Position numbers and translations under genes: made by a program
Shown: one piece after another, positions 52,466 through 62,331 of the stretch
Layout: every line of letters starts with the position of its first letter
Position numbering within the stretch: position 1 is the stretch's first letter
The notes under the pieces: generated by a model
Told to the model about the DNA's origin: nothing
What the model saw: the letters and a program-made list of their open reading frames with translations, nothing else
Database searches by the model: none
Origin: Symsagittifera roscoffensis
Taxonomy: Eukaryota > Xenacoelomorpha > Acoela > Convolutidae
Reading direction: 5' to 3'
DNA length: 64,000 bases
NCBI RefSeq assembly: GCF_963678635.1
Contig: NC_087067.1
Coordinates: 7,483,716 to 7,547,715, forward strand

Positions 52466-54823
52466 GGCGCAGAGACAATTCAGCCACAGACAATTCAGCC
52501 GATTTAAAATACAGACAATTCAGCCAAAAAAACTCAGACAATTCAGCCAAAGACAATTCGGCCGATTTAGATTAAAGAGACAAGATAAAAGGGAACAATA
52601 AAACTTTTCTAATTTGATTAGAGTCAGAAGGCTTTCAACATTTTACCAATGAAATGTAAAACATCAAACAACAAATTTCGAAGATCAAAACAAACTTGCT
52701 ATGCATAAAGTTTTACGAAATATGTACATTGAAGGTACACAGTTTTAAATACTTCTGTATATGGTCTCGATTGTAATTTTTTGCGTTTTGAACGAGTTTA
52801 TCATTTGCTATTGAATATTTGGGCTTCTGTTTTCTGATAATATTACCGGACATCAGTCTCTCTACATTAATTTCGGCGTTTTTTTGCTCATCTTTGAATC
52901 GTGTGATCAACTTGGGGAGGGCTGGATGCTTTGTCGATACGAACTTATTGAAGCTGCCATTCCATGCCTCCAACGCATTGTTCGTACGAGGTTCTCCGCT
53001 GAGCACCCGATTGAAAACGTTCCAATCGGCAATGTCAAACTTTGGTTTGACGCGTCTATTTCCTCGACAAGCACCAATATAGGTGTCTTCGAAGTAGTCT
53101 GATAGACTCTGAAATTCCTCTGAGGGATCCTCTTTTCGGAGCGCCTCAAAAGCGAAAATAACGTCGTCAATGGGAACGAATGCCAAGCAAATCATTTTTT
53201 TGACATTCAGTCGAAACTCATCATCGTCCATGTACTTGCGCGAAAAACCAAGTTTTTGTACATTGCGCCATACTGCTTGGCCCAGGTGAAAGAAACAGAA
53301 TTGAATTTCTGTATCAGGCTGCATTTTTTTTATGGCGTTGCGAACAGCGGCTTCAAAGTCAATGACTACTTTTTTTCCAAATTGCTCTAAGCAGCCAAAA
53401 AGTTTTTCGTAAGTGTCTTGCGTCTTATTGGGCAGCAGAGCATACACCAAGGGTATAACTGCGTTTTCGATTACACCATGAATAGTATAAACTTGGTAAA
53501 AGACGTCTGGTGCCACTGAAAACGTTCCATCGCAATGACAGATTTCCGACTGAGAAAGCAAATCAAGCGCTGGTAGTGTTGCAAAAACTAAAACTCGGCT
53601 GTCCGACTTACCAGAATCAAAATACAGGAACGTATCACCGCTGTGTGTGAGTTTGAGAGGTTCAGGAATTTCGTCGACGCTCTCAAGGTTTTTTGGTTTT
53701 GGCATTGTTTCCAAAGCTTGCTGCCTGATTCGGTTTATACTTCGAAGGGATGTTGAGTAACTCGGTATTGTGGGCGCTGCATAAAGAGGCAGGTCAATTT
53801 GGGCGTTGAAAACAATCTGTCGGGGAGCGTTACCGGTGTTTGCGGCTTTTTCTCGAACTTCGTTAGCAAATTTCTTGGCTTGAATTTTTGAGGGGCTCGG
53901 TAAATGAGCGTGCTCGGTTTTTAAGGTAAATTCTTGCTGTTCGTCCAAATAACCCACTGCTCTACAATTTCCAAATGTACATTGCCATTTAATGAGACCG
54001 TTCTTAAGTTGGTTTTTTTCACGGTATCTATAACCGTCGAGACAAAGATGCTTTTTTCCGCGTTCAGATATTACGAATTCCATTTTACGTCAACTTTTGC
54101 TATAAGTGAATGAATGAGAATGATTCGGATACTAATCAACCAGTTGTTCAAGCTACTTACTAATGAAAATTAATCAATGTTAATTGTGTCAATGGACCAT
54201 TTAACTGCAAGAAGTAGGCGCTAAACGCGGTACTGGTTTCTGGTTGGTCAATATTTTAATCGCAATTAGTTTATCTTTTAAAAAAGTAAGTTTAAGTATC
54301 AAATTAGTCTCAACCAACTACCCAAATTACCTGATAGGCGGTTGCACCCTCCCCCGCCTATGGCATGATAAGAATATCAGCGTAACTGTGTGGCCAGTAC
54401 GTGGTAGGGGTGGTCAGCCCTTTAACTGATATCCTTTTTGACCGCCTGTAAATTCCCAATTTCGGATGTGCTTTCGTGTAAATTGGTTAACTTTTAAGTA
54501 TTGCGCAGTTTTTTGTAGAGTTCGATTTTTGCTTAACTATTATTCCAAAATTGGAAACATAATGAGTTGTATAAAGTTTTATTATGCTTAGGCATTTTTA
54601 GTTCTGTTAATTTTAATTGTCTTATGTGCATTTGAAAGGAATTACTTATAAGTCGTCTAATGAAAGCTTTGATGTTTTGCCGCATGTGAAAAGTTTTTGC
54701 GCGCACGTTTTAAAACTTTAAAACTGTCTGAATAGTCTTTGGCCGAATTGTCTCACTCATTTTGACTGAATTGTCTGAATTTGAAATTGGCTGAATTGTC
54801 TGTGGCCGAATTGTCTGAACGCG
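52466..54823 (-). mobile_element. Mutator-like (MULE) DNA transposon inserted in Element 3 ORF2
   Basis: 2,358 bp flanked by a perfect 9-bp duplication GATGAGAAC (52457-52465, 54824-54832), the size expected for MULEs. The ends are inverted: GGCGCAGAGACAATTC on the left against the complement of GAATTGTCTGAACGCG on the right. Several subterminal copies of GACAATTCAGCC lie inside each end (about five on the left at 52473-52563, and inverted copies at 54720-54815). One transposase gene lies on the minus strand. The ORF2 homology resumes exactly after the duplication. Confidence 0.92.
52713..54083 (-). CDS. MULE-type transposase with FLYWCH zinc finger
   Basis: 456 residues, uninterrupted, ATG at 54083. 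Residues 1-65 form a FLYWCH-type zinc finger (GYRYRE, WQCTFGNC, ending HAHLP) for DNA binding. Residues about 175-290 form the MULE transposase core: HCDGTFSVAP (first Asp), KTQDTYEKLF, VVIDFEAAV (second Asp), FCFFHLGQAVWR. The probable third acidic residue is in NNALEAWNGSFN (about 390). FLYWCH plus MULE fusions are common in animal Mutator-like elements. The frame has no obvious damage, so the element may be recent and possibly autonomous. It reads opposite to its retrotransposon host. The remaining 54084-54720 is AT-rich element sequence without a gene. Confidence 0.9.
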   Translation of the reverse strand: MEFVISERGKKHLCLDGYRYREKNQLKNGLIKWQCTFGNCRAVGYLDEQQEFTLKTEHAHLPSPSKIQAKKFANEVREKAANTGNAPRQIVFNAQIDLPLYAAPTIPSYSTSLRSINRIRQQALETMPKPKNLESVDEIPEPLKLTHSGDTFLYFDSGKSDSRVLVFATLPALDLLSQSEICHCDGTFSVAPDVFYQVYTIHGVIENAVIPLVYALLPNKTQDTYEKLFGCLEQFGKKVVIDFEAAVRNAIKKMQPDTEIQFCFFHLGQAVWRNVQKLGFSRKYMDDDEFRLNVKKMICLAFVPIDDVIFAFEALRKEDPSEEFQSLSDYFEDTYIGACRGNRRVKPKFDIADWNVFNRVLSGEPRTNNALEAWNGSFNKFVSTKHPALPKLITRFKDEQKNAEINVERLMSGNIIRKQKPKYSIANDKLVQNAKNYNRDHIQKYLKLCTFNVHIS

Positions 54824-57401
54824 GATGAGAACATCCTCATCAGCACCGCCACTAATGGCGAATCCCTTCGTTAGAACTGCGGGACAATTAATGTTCACCT
54901 GGAGTCTGGTGGGAGTAGAGTTGGAGACATTGACCTCGTATGACAGGCTGAAGTTGGGAAGCAAGAAGCTAGAGGTGTATCAGGCACTGATGCAACACGT
55001 GGCCAGGGACAATTCAGGCTTGAGCCTGGCTAGAAGAAAAGATGCCACATGTTTCTTGAGATGGACAATGTCAATGATGTCTGATAGCACCATCCTGGCA
55101 TGCCACCAGAGAGCAAGTGGAAGTAAGACCATGGAGAGAAGAGTCTCAACGATCATCTTGAACGTATATCAGAGTACAGGAATAGAGAAAGAAGATGGTT
55201 CCAGACTATCCTTAGAGAACCATCGAAAGCTGGACGAGGTACGGAGGTTCTCTAATAAGAAGTTCGAGGAAGAACATGATGTTCACCGTAACCTGGCCTC
55301 GTCAGAACAGTACTCGAGACTCAGTGAGAAGGGGGAATACCAATATGTGTCTGGAGTGATGGGAATAGCCTACAATCCCTTCTTAGACTCGGAAGCTGGA
55401 GGAGCCCACAGAAACCATGAGGTAGCGGAGCTACTGAAGTTTTGGACAGAAAGGATAATGGAGATAGACGCGGTGGAAAAAGAGGGGCCGAGCCTGGGCC
55501 TGATTCTTGAGAAAACACCAGAGGTGATGAGCATACCGCGCTCAAACAAGAGAGTTGAAGTGAGCATGGGCGGTGGAGATGGCTTGTTAACCACGAACTT
55601 GGGAGTGATATGGAAGCTACTAAGACCCTCCTGGTGTCCACATCCCCATGCGAGTCTAATCGAGGAAACCACCGAGCGAGTGAGGTTAGCACCAACGGAA
55701 GATGAAGATCTGGCGAAGTTGAGTGTGCTACATAAGCTAATCACACCCCAGATGCAAGAGCCAAGCGAAAGGACGAGCGACCCCGGGTCAGCGAAGAAAT
55801 TGGAGCCGGGTAGCTGTCTGGATTCGACGTGTGGGAACGGAGAGCACATCTGCGATGGACGGTCATGCGTCAGAATACTGTCGTTTCAAAAAGAAGACCT
55901 GGTCACTTGGTTCGAAGACATCACAGAAAGGGAGAAAAGTGAAGTGCAAATAATAGCGGAATGTTACGCGAGAACCACGGTGAATATAGCGACAGCTCTC
56001 GGATTCTTCTCGAGAATGTGTGGTCTGCAGGCACTGGAGAGACTGGAGTCTGAACATCATTTAGTGACGGCGTTGAGCGTAGAATCATGGCCCGGGGTGT
56101 TGCAGGTGACTCAAAAACACATCCGGAGCTGGAAAGTTGGTCTTGAGGCGGAGATGGGATTTCCCCTGAGCGAAGCTTATGGCTTGCCATTGAACGCGAA
56201 ATCGCTGATAGGGTCAATGATGGCCAACTTGTGCGGAAGTCACTACCCGCTACACATGGCGATGGTGGAAGTGTCCAGCCAGAGAATACTGGTGGACAAG
56301 GCCTTCTCAGTGCCCAAGTGCGTGAGGTTGGCTCGGATGTCGCATCACTCGCACAAGTTGTTGAGAAAAATCAAAGGGACAGTACCAAAAGAATTGAGAG
56401 ATGACTTAAGCGAAATCTGGGGAGAAGATCTTCTGAAGTTGGAAAGAGAAAACACAAGCGATCACGAGAGACAAAACGTGATCGGGAAACCTGTGGGAAG
56501 TACTCCAAACCTGGAAGACAACGACACGATGCACGAGAAAATGATGGAGCTTGAGCCTCTCTTGGAAGCCTCAGGGGAGCGTAATCTCAGGAGCATTGAG
56601 ATCTCTCATGGGGAATGCCCATGCCACTGTTTGGCACAAACGGTGTGGTATCCAGATCACAAGAACCTTTGCCTGGTGTGGGATGTGGAAGAGATTCGGT
56701 CGATCGGACTACCGGATCACCGGCAGAAGGTGACGCTCTTAGTAGTGAGTACGATGTTAGCTCTGAGATGGATAGAAGAGAATATAACGAAGTATCGGGA
56801 GGCGACGACGCCAACGGCTGAGTCAATATACGCGATAGACTACAGCAGGAGACTCGAGTTGTTTGAGACTGCGTGCAAAGTATTCGCCATACCGACGGAA
56901 GTCAGGCACGTATGGAGTCGCTTGAGGTACTTTCCATGGTTTCGGGCGACACTGACGTCTTGGTTGTACAGGGCAACGAAAGATCACATGAGAAAACATC
57001 AAAAGGAGTATCGACAGTTCCAGGCCGAGATTGGGCCGGAAGCTTTCAAGAGACCCCTGCTAACCCATCGTAATGCGATCACGACGGGATGGAAGAGAGT
57101 GGGTAAGATGTCTAGAGACAATACCAAAGCGAGGGAGTCGATACTAGAGGAAGACCTGGCGAAGAACGTGAGCTTGAGCCTGCACAACTCCTTTTGCTTG
57201 AACCGAGAAGCTAGGGTGAAGGCACTACCCAACCAAGCAAAGAGATTGCAGGAGCAGAGAGAATGGATGCGATCCTATGAGCAGCTGAAGGCTTGGGAGG
57301 AGATTGTGATTAGTTCCGATGATGAAGAGGAACTGTTGAGACAGTTTGCCGCATCTAGCACTTCAGGATGCAGTACCTCCAAGGCGAAGAGTACGAGATG
57401 A
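54824..57401 (+). CDS. Element 3 ORF2, 3' portion: conserved unassigned C-terminal domain
   Basis: This resumes at the duplicated GATGAGAAC and is open for about 858 codons to TGA at 57399. It aligns along its length with 29440-32012 of Element 2. Conserved features: YVSGVMGIAYNPF, WKLLRPSWCPHPHASLI, a Cys/His cluster (CLDSTCGNGEHICDGRSC), TALGFF, SVPKCVRLARMS, GECPCHCLAQTVWYP, FPWFRATLTSW, LTHRNAITT and SLHNSFCLNRE. I recognise no domain. The Cys/His clusters could bind zinc. It is the third part of a roughly 2,970-residue protein. Confidence 0.85.
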
Positions 57402-57831
57402 ATGGGCAAATCGGATGGATCTTGAGTCTTGAGAGGGAAAGGGGGCTTGAGTGTGAATCCGAGTGAAACTTGGATTCACGAAAAAGAAATTTTAACAAAG
57501 CAAATATTGTTACTAATATACTATATCTATTATATAAATCAAAATGCTGCATGACAATTTCCTGATTGAATAGGACAAAAGAGATTTTTAAATGATTGGC
57601 TTGAAAAGCGAAAATTCAAAGGTGCAGGTAAATGCAGATTTTGGTTGCTGTTTAGCAATAGTGTGAAAATTTTAAATGGTCGTGAATTTTGGGTTGTAGA
57701 TAATCTTAAATCTGCTGCAAACTTCTGTAAATGACCACTGGCACTGTATCTTGAGCAACACTCGGTTTTTCTGGGACTCACTGGCAGAAGACAGCGCGCG
57801 ATGAGGACATCGATCTCGAGTCCGGGGAGTA
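57402..57831 (+). promoter_or_regulatory. Element 3 3' untranslated region and 3' polypurine tract
   Basis: 430 bp, AT-rich, no gene. Hairpin CGATG-AGGA-CATCG (57799-57812), spacer ATCTCGAG, purine tract TCCGGGGAG (57821-57829), then TA and the LTR. It has the same module as Element 2, with a stem of different sequence but intact pairing. Confidence 0.75.
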
Positions 57832-58715
57832 TGTGCCAGTCGGTCATATTTGGAAGTTTGACCTTGAGAAGAGCAGAAAACACTTGATTTTGGAGTGAAA
57901 TTTAAATTTTTAAAATTTCGAATGGAACATGTCATGCACGATTTTCTCGCGAGAACTGAAAATCAGAAAAAGAAAAGAGAACAATTTTAGAACAATTGCG
58001 GGAAAGTTGTCAGATAAAAACGAGTGTGAAATTGCAATTCGCAATTTCCATCATAGTGAACAAGAGTAGAGCTGTCCTATCTGAAATAGAAGACAGAGTG
58101 TTCCCGAGAGAACAATTATTCGAACTGGACCAGAGTGAACCTTCGACGGAAAGGTGGACAGCTTGAGTGTCCCAATGGTCCACATAAAACTGCAGTCTAG
58201 AGTAAAAACTTGTTCTTGTTGTTAAAACTGACTGACATTAAACTTATCTTAGTTACTTTATTGATTCTTGAGTTGTTTACCGACTTATTTACTTCCTGGT
58301 TCTTGAGCGTGCTACAATGTGAGTACTTAATTTAATTTCTAGAGTGTGTTTTATGATTGTTATGTTGAGGTAAGGCGAGTTTTAGGTTGATCCATCTGAA
58401 ATGGATCAAAGTTCCACTGTCTAATAAAAAAGCAACTTAACGGATTGTTCCAACCCGGTTTTTAACGGCGTTCATGTATTTTGGGTATTTTGAGACCTAA
58501 GTATGGGGACGTTCTTAATTCTAGAGTGGGGGGATATTTTGATAGTAGCCTTAAGCAGTAGCGGGTCGTAGTCTCATGTCACAAGCGAACCGAATTGGCT
58601 CCGACTGATTTGAGGTGGAAAAACACAAGAGATAGTGTCCCTGACTCCCGAGCCAATAGTTATAGGGCCTATTTTTCTTAAGCCTCATGTGTGACTGTAG
58701 TAGACGAATGTTACA
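57832..58715 (+). repeat. 3' LTR of Element 3 (884 bp)
   Basis: Same length as the 5' copy at 33493-34376, with no difference that I can see. It is followed by the ATG duplication and the rest of the Element 2 LTR. Confidence 0.95.
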
Positions 58716-58718
58716 ATG

Positions 58719-58873
58719 GTAACTTTTTACTTTGCCCTAAACAGACCAGAAAATCAACTGGCAAGGTCGAGACGGTGAAAAACGAGTAGAATTAAGGTAA
58801 CTGACGCCTGCCAGTCGTTGATAGGTACTTTTTCTACGCTCCGTCGCTGTGTGATATTTGGGCGAATGTTACA
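58719..58873 (+). repeat. 3' LTR of Element 2, remainder
   Basis: It continues 33492 and matches 9905-10059, ending GGGCGAATGTTACA. It is followed by the CTG target duplication (58874-58876). Confidence 0.9.
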
Positions 58874-58876
58874 CTG

Positions 58877-59379
58877 AAAATGAATCTGGATGTTAATTAA
58901 TTTCAATTCAGGACATAACCAGAAAGCTAAAAGTTTGTATAAAACAGTTTGAGTTCTCCGCCCGAGACCCCTCCGGATTCTGGAATCCGGGGAAATAACA
59001 CTCTTATTTCCTTCCGGAAGGCTGGACACGCTGTTCCAATACCCTTCCCCGTTCGCGTGAATTGCTCTGTAACGATTGTAGCGACACAATCGTTACAACT
59101 CGGAGCGGTTTCTGACAATTTCCAGTTATCTGTCGTTATTTCTATCGTAGTCGTTTCTACTGCAACTATTGTTGTTGTGTTTTTCTCCAAAATGGCCGTT
59201 TCAATCATTTCTCAGTCACAATTCGAATTCTTGAAAATTAAAATTTTCAGAATTTTCTTACCTTCACGATTCGTCTAATCGCTCAAATAACGTCGCTAAT
59301 CTGCTAAAATCGTCAATCCTCCAGGTCAGCGGCCACGAATTCGAAACCGCATTTTCGTCCATTCTGGTCGAATGTCACA
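58877..59379 (-). repeat. Solo LTR, remainder (5' end of the LTR in minus orientation)
   Basis: It continues the LTR broken at 9156 and aligns with 7255-7800 (AAAATGAATC, CTCCGGATTC ... GGAAGGCT, AAAATGGCCGTTTC, GTCGAATGTCACA). It ends at 59379 and is followed by the ACG duplication and the host repeat. Any LTR promoter here would read leftward, away from the DCN-1 gene. Confidence 0.8.
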
Positions 59380-59567
59380 ACGTCGGAGGTCGTAATGTTC
59401 CTTGAACTCGGCGAGATCTTGGCGGACTCGCCGCAAACAACGGGATAATAACAATACGCTAACATAATTTCGTTTTCCGACCTATAAGTTAATAAATAAG
59501 TCATACTACAGTAAAAATTTCTCAGTGTATTCTTTCAAAGTTGTTGCATCTTTTTCAGCGCACAGTG
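59380..59567 (+). promoter_or_regulatory. Upstream region and trans-splice-like acceptor of the DCN-1-like gene
   Basis: 188 bp separate the transposon nest from the DCN-1 ATG. The first ~30 bp are the remainder of the 154-bp host repeat. GCATCTTTTTCAG ends at 59558, only 10 nt before ATG (59568), which is the usual layout of a nematode spliced-leader acceptor; a conventional 5' UTR intron is the alternative. No clear TATA box. Confidence 0.55.
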
Positions 59568-59756
59568 ATGTATAACAGAGTGAAAAACTCTGAAAAGGAC
59601 AATCTGGTGAGACAGTTCCAAGGTGTCACTCAAGTGGATCCAAAGGAAGCCAGAGAGATTCTCAGGAAAAACAACTGGAAATTAGACGAAGCTATGGACA
59701 ATTTTTATACTCTTCAGATTCACAGGAGAGCCCCAGCTGCCAGTGGTTATCAGAGG
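59568..59756 (+). CDS. dcn-1: DCN1-like (DCUN1D family) protein, exon 1: UBA-like domain
   Basis: DCN1-like proteins are scaffold-type E3 factors for neddylation: they bind the NEDD8 E2 (UBC12) and cullins and promote cullin NEDD8 transfer. This 63-codon exon (MYNRVKNSEKD ... GYQR) encodes the N-terminal UBA-like three-helix domain, recognisable by VRQFQGVTQVDPKEA and NNWKLDEAMDNFY, which resemble animal DCUN1D1/2. The start ATG is set by the acceptor at 59558. The donor is AGG|GTGAGC at 59757, phase 0. The remaining exons are at 62039 and 63339; the gene is incomplete at the window end. Confidence 0.85.
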
Positions 59757-62038
59757 GTGAGCATATAAAGAGCATTGTTTCTGAATAAGTGATTCTGAAT
59801 GAACCTTTTCTTAATAGATGTCTGTTACATATTTCTATGCACTGTGTAAGGTTCGGGATCATAAAAACTTTGCATGCTACTGTGGTTAAATGTATTGGAT
59901 AAGCAGTTAATTGCCAAGGTAGTGCGGTCTGTATTTAGACAACCACGTATTCCTACTCTTCAGTAAGCAGACAAATACTGTAGTAACCAATCAGAATCGA
60001 GACAAGGAAAAACTAAGAAATCTATCTATTAGATATTTAAATGCGGGCTTCACTATCTCGCCATGTTTCAGCCTTTTCAACTTTTTTTTGCATGTTTAAG
60101 ATTTTTTTCACGTTCAAGCTATATCGTATATTGCATAGGTTATTTTTTTTTCGAGTTTGAATTCAGTGTTTATTTCACCAAGTTTGAAATTAGCAACCCA
60201 ATATTGGAATGCTGTCAGGGCTTCCGCAGGTGTTGCGAGTTTGGCCTCGATATATTAATAACCAAATCCTTTTAGTATACCATTACGAGGCCAAACTGTG
60301 CATTTTAAGCGGATTCCTCAACAAGGACGCTCCCTTTGTTCTTTATTTTCCTTCGATCGTTCCGACAAAATTTTAACCTGTTTAATGACTTGTCTCTGGA
60401 ATCCAGGAACATACAGACACAAAATTGTGCGCCTATCCAGTGCACAGTTTGGCCTTGTAATGACGAAATACGGCAATTTTCGAGATTTTTCAATAATCTC
60501 TAGAAACTTTAAATTTAGAAAATTTTACAAAATTTGAAATTCTCATCACTGTAGTTGGGTGTTGCCAGGGTACTATGAGGGGCTGCGAATCTTGCCTCCA
60601 AATCTCAGTTCTCAAATCCTTGTAGTTCTTCAAAAAACTTAGATTTGAAAAAATTCAAAAATTTTGCAAAATCAATCATGATTTGGTAAATGTGATGGGG
60701 TAATCACAGGGGTTGATAATCTTGCCTCTGAATATGACTTCTCAAATCCTTGTAGTTTTCGAGATATGACGTGTTTTATGTTTTCTCTTAGAAAACTTAG
60801 GTTTTTTGAAAATTTAATATAAATATAAATAACTTTAAAAGTTTTGAGATTTTCAACCTTGTAGTTGGGTACTGTTAGGGTACTCTCAAGAGTTTCATGT
60901 TGCAAAATGCTCAAATGATTTTAGTTTCCGAGATGTGACGTTTGTAATGTCTTTTTTTTAAATGTTCAAAGAACTTAGATATAAAAATTTAAAGTTCGCA
61001 TCTCTATATTGAGGTTTTGTCAGGGCACTTCTTGGGGTTGCGAGTTTTTCCTGTATCTATGAGTGCTTAAATCCTGTTAGTTTTCGAGATATGACGTTTT
61101 TTGTGTTTGATGTTTGGGGCTGTCAGAGTACTCTCAGGGGTTGAAATTTTTGCCTCCAAATGTGAGTGCTCAAATTTTTGTAGTTCTGGAGATATGTCAC
61201 TTAGAAAAAAATTAGAGAATTTAAATTCGAAGTTCCTCAAAGTTTGAAGTTCCCAACCCTGTTGTTGGGTACTGTGAGTACTCTCAGAAGTTGCAATTCT
61301 TGGGTCCAAATGCGACTGCTCCATTGCTTTTAGTTTCAGAGAATTGGCGTTTTTCTGTCATTTCAAAATTTTCAACGAATTTAGATATTAAAAAAATTCA
61401 CAAAATTGCATGGTTTTTCAAATTTTGAATTAAAAAACTTGAATAGCTTTACAAAATTTGAAATTACCAACACTGTATTTGGGTGCTGTCAGAGTATATT
61501 CAAAGGATGCAAATATTATTTCTAATATCTGCGGTTTTGAGAGTTGTCATAAATTCGAAGCACCGAAGGTGCGTTACACGCTAGTAATAATTATTTATTT
61601 CGAAAGTTTGCGTTCTCATCTCAATTCTGATTGGTTTATGCAGTATTTGTCTGCTTACTGACGAGTAGCAATACGCAGTTGTCTAAATACTGCTACGTTA
61701 TCATTGCCAAGTTACAAAGTAATTATTGGATTTGGTGAGTCTGCTCTTATTAGTGGCTTCAGGTATTCTACAAATTTCGTTTTTTTTTTATAGCAGTTGA
61801 GGAAATTCTGGTGTCAATTTTTAGCAATGGATTCCAGTTTGCAAATGGTGTTTGATTTGTAGCTAAATTTAGAACAATTGATTGCTTATAGTAAAAATAG
61901 CTCATTGCAAAAACCAAGTTTTCAATTGTGAAAATCAAATTCAGGGACAATGCAAATAAGGGAAGATCGTAAAAGAGCAAGATAGCAAGAATGAACGATG
62001 GTGATGAAGGCATAATTGTGATTAAAATTTTTCTTCAG
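59757..62038 (+). other. DCN-1-like intron 1 holding an inverted-repeat element
   Basis: A 2.3-kb intron (GTGAGC ... TTTTTCTTCAG). Most of it is a 1.8-kb segment bounded by ~95-bp inverted repeats (59911-60005 and 61615-61710) with degenerate tandem repeats between. The rest is AT-rich without other signals. Confidence 0.7.
59911..61710. mobile_element. Foldback/MITE-like element with internal ~200-bp repeats
   Basis: The left arm around GTATTTAGACAACCACGTAT and the right arm, read on the other strand, GTATTTAGACAACTGCGTAT, match over ~95 bp at about 80%, through CAGTAAGCAGACAAATACTG and CCAATCAGAAT. Each arm also contains its own inverted AGTATTT/AAATACT pair. Between the arms, seven or so degenerate units share GTTGGGTACTGTCAGGGTAC, CTCAAATCCTTGTAGTTTTC and GAGATATGACGTTTT. 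No transposase. Exact ends and target duplication are not resolved. Confidence 0.55.
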
Positions 62039-62331
62039 GCAGACAGAAGAGCAATTGAAAATTTGTTCAGACATTACGCAAACCCAGATAGACCAGAAAC
62101 AATGTTTGCCGAGGAAATTATACGTTTTTGCGGTGACCTCAAATTGGACCCTACTTCCCTACCAGTTTTAGTTTTGGCCTGGAAATTCAAGGCCAAGCGC
62201 CAGTGTGTCTTCACAAAGCAAGAATTTGTTGAGGGAATGTATGAACTTGGAAGTGATAGTATAGAAAAGCTTAGATCCACTATTCCCCAGATGATGAACG
62301 AAGTTAAAAACACCAACAGCGTTGGCTTCAA
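62039..62331 (+). CDS. dcn-1: DCN1-like protein, exon 2: first half of the PONY (potentiating neddylation) domain
   Basis: It starts after TTCTTCAG with ADRRAIENLFRHYANPDRPE and continues EEIIRFCGDLKLDPTSLPVL, VLAWKFKAKRQCVFTKQEFV and EGMYELGSDSIEKLRSTIPQ. These EF-hand-like helices are characteristic of the DCUN1 family. The frame joins exon 1 in phase 0. The exon ends GGCTTCAA|GTGAGT (phase 2), so the final Lys codon is completed by exon 3. Confidence 0.88.

Larger units (their letters stand above)
33493..58715 (+). mobile_element. Element 3: giant Ty3/gypsy-type LTR retrotransposon, youngest in the nest
   Basis: LTRs 33493-34376 and 57832-58715, both 884 bp and identical as far as I can read. 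The target duplication is ATG (33490-33492, 58716-58718); the undisturbed site is visible in the 5' LTR of Element 2 (AAAAATGGTAAC near 9900), which proves the insertion. Length is 25.2 kb, or 22.9 kb without the DNA transposon at 52466-54823. Gag-pol is open except for one TAA (37398); ORF2 is open apart from the DNA transposon. Confidence 0.95.
9157..58873 (+). mobile_element. Element 2: giant Ty3/gypsy-type LTR retrotransposon, split by Element 3
   Basis: The 5' LTR is 9157-10059; the 3' LTR is 32763-33492 continuing at 58719-58873. Target duplication CTG (9154-9156 and 58874-58876). Without Element 3 it is about 24.5 kb. Order: LTR, primer site, 3.1-kb leader, gag-pol (13210-22702), splice-acceptor-like site, ORF2 (23145-32012), polypurine tract, LTR. 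The two LTRs differ by an 18-bp indel and at least one substitution, and both long frames carry frameshifts, so this copy is older than Element 3 and not autonomous as sequenced. Confidence 0.9.

Noticed and set aside
54244-54429. Small frame inside the MULE
   Set aside because: It lies upstream of the transposase start, has no domain, and has composition typical of AT-rich noncoding sequence.
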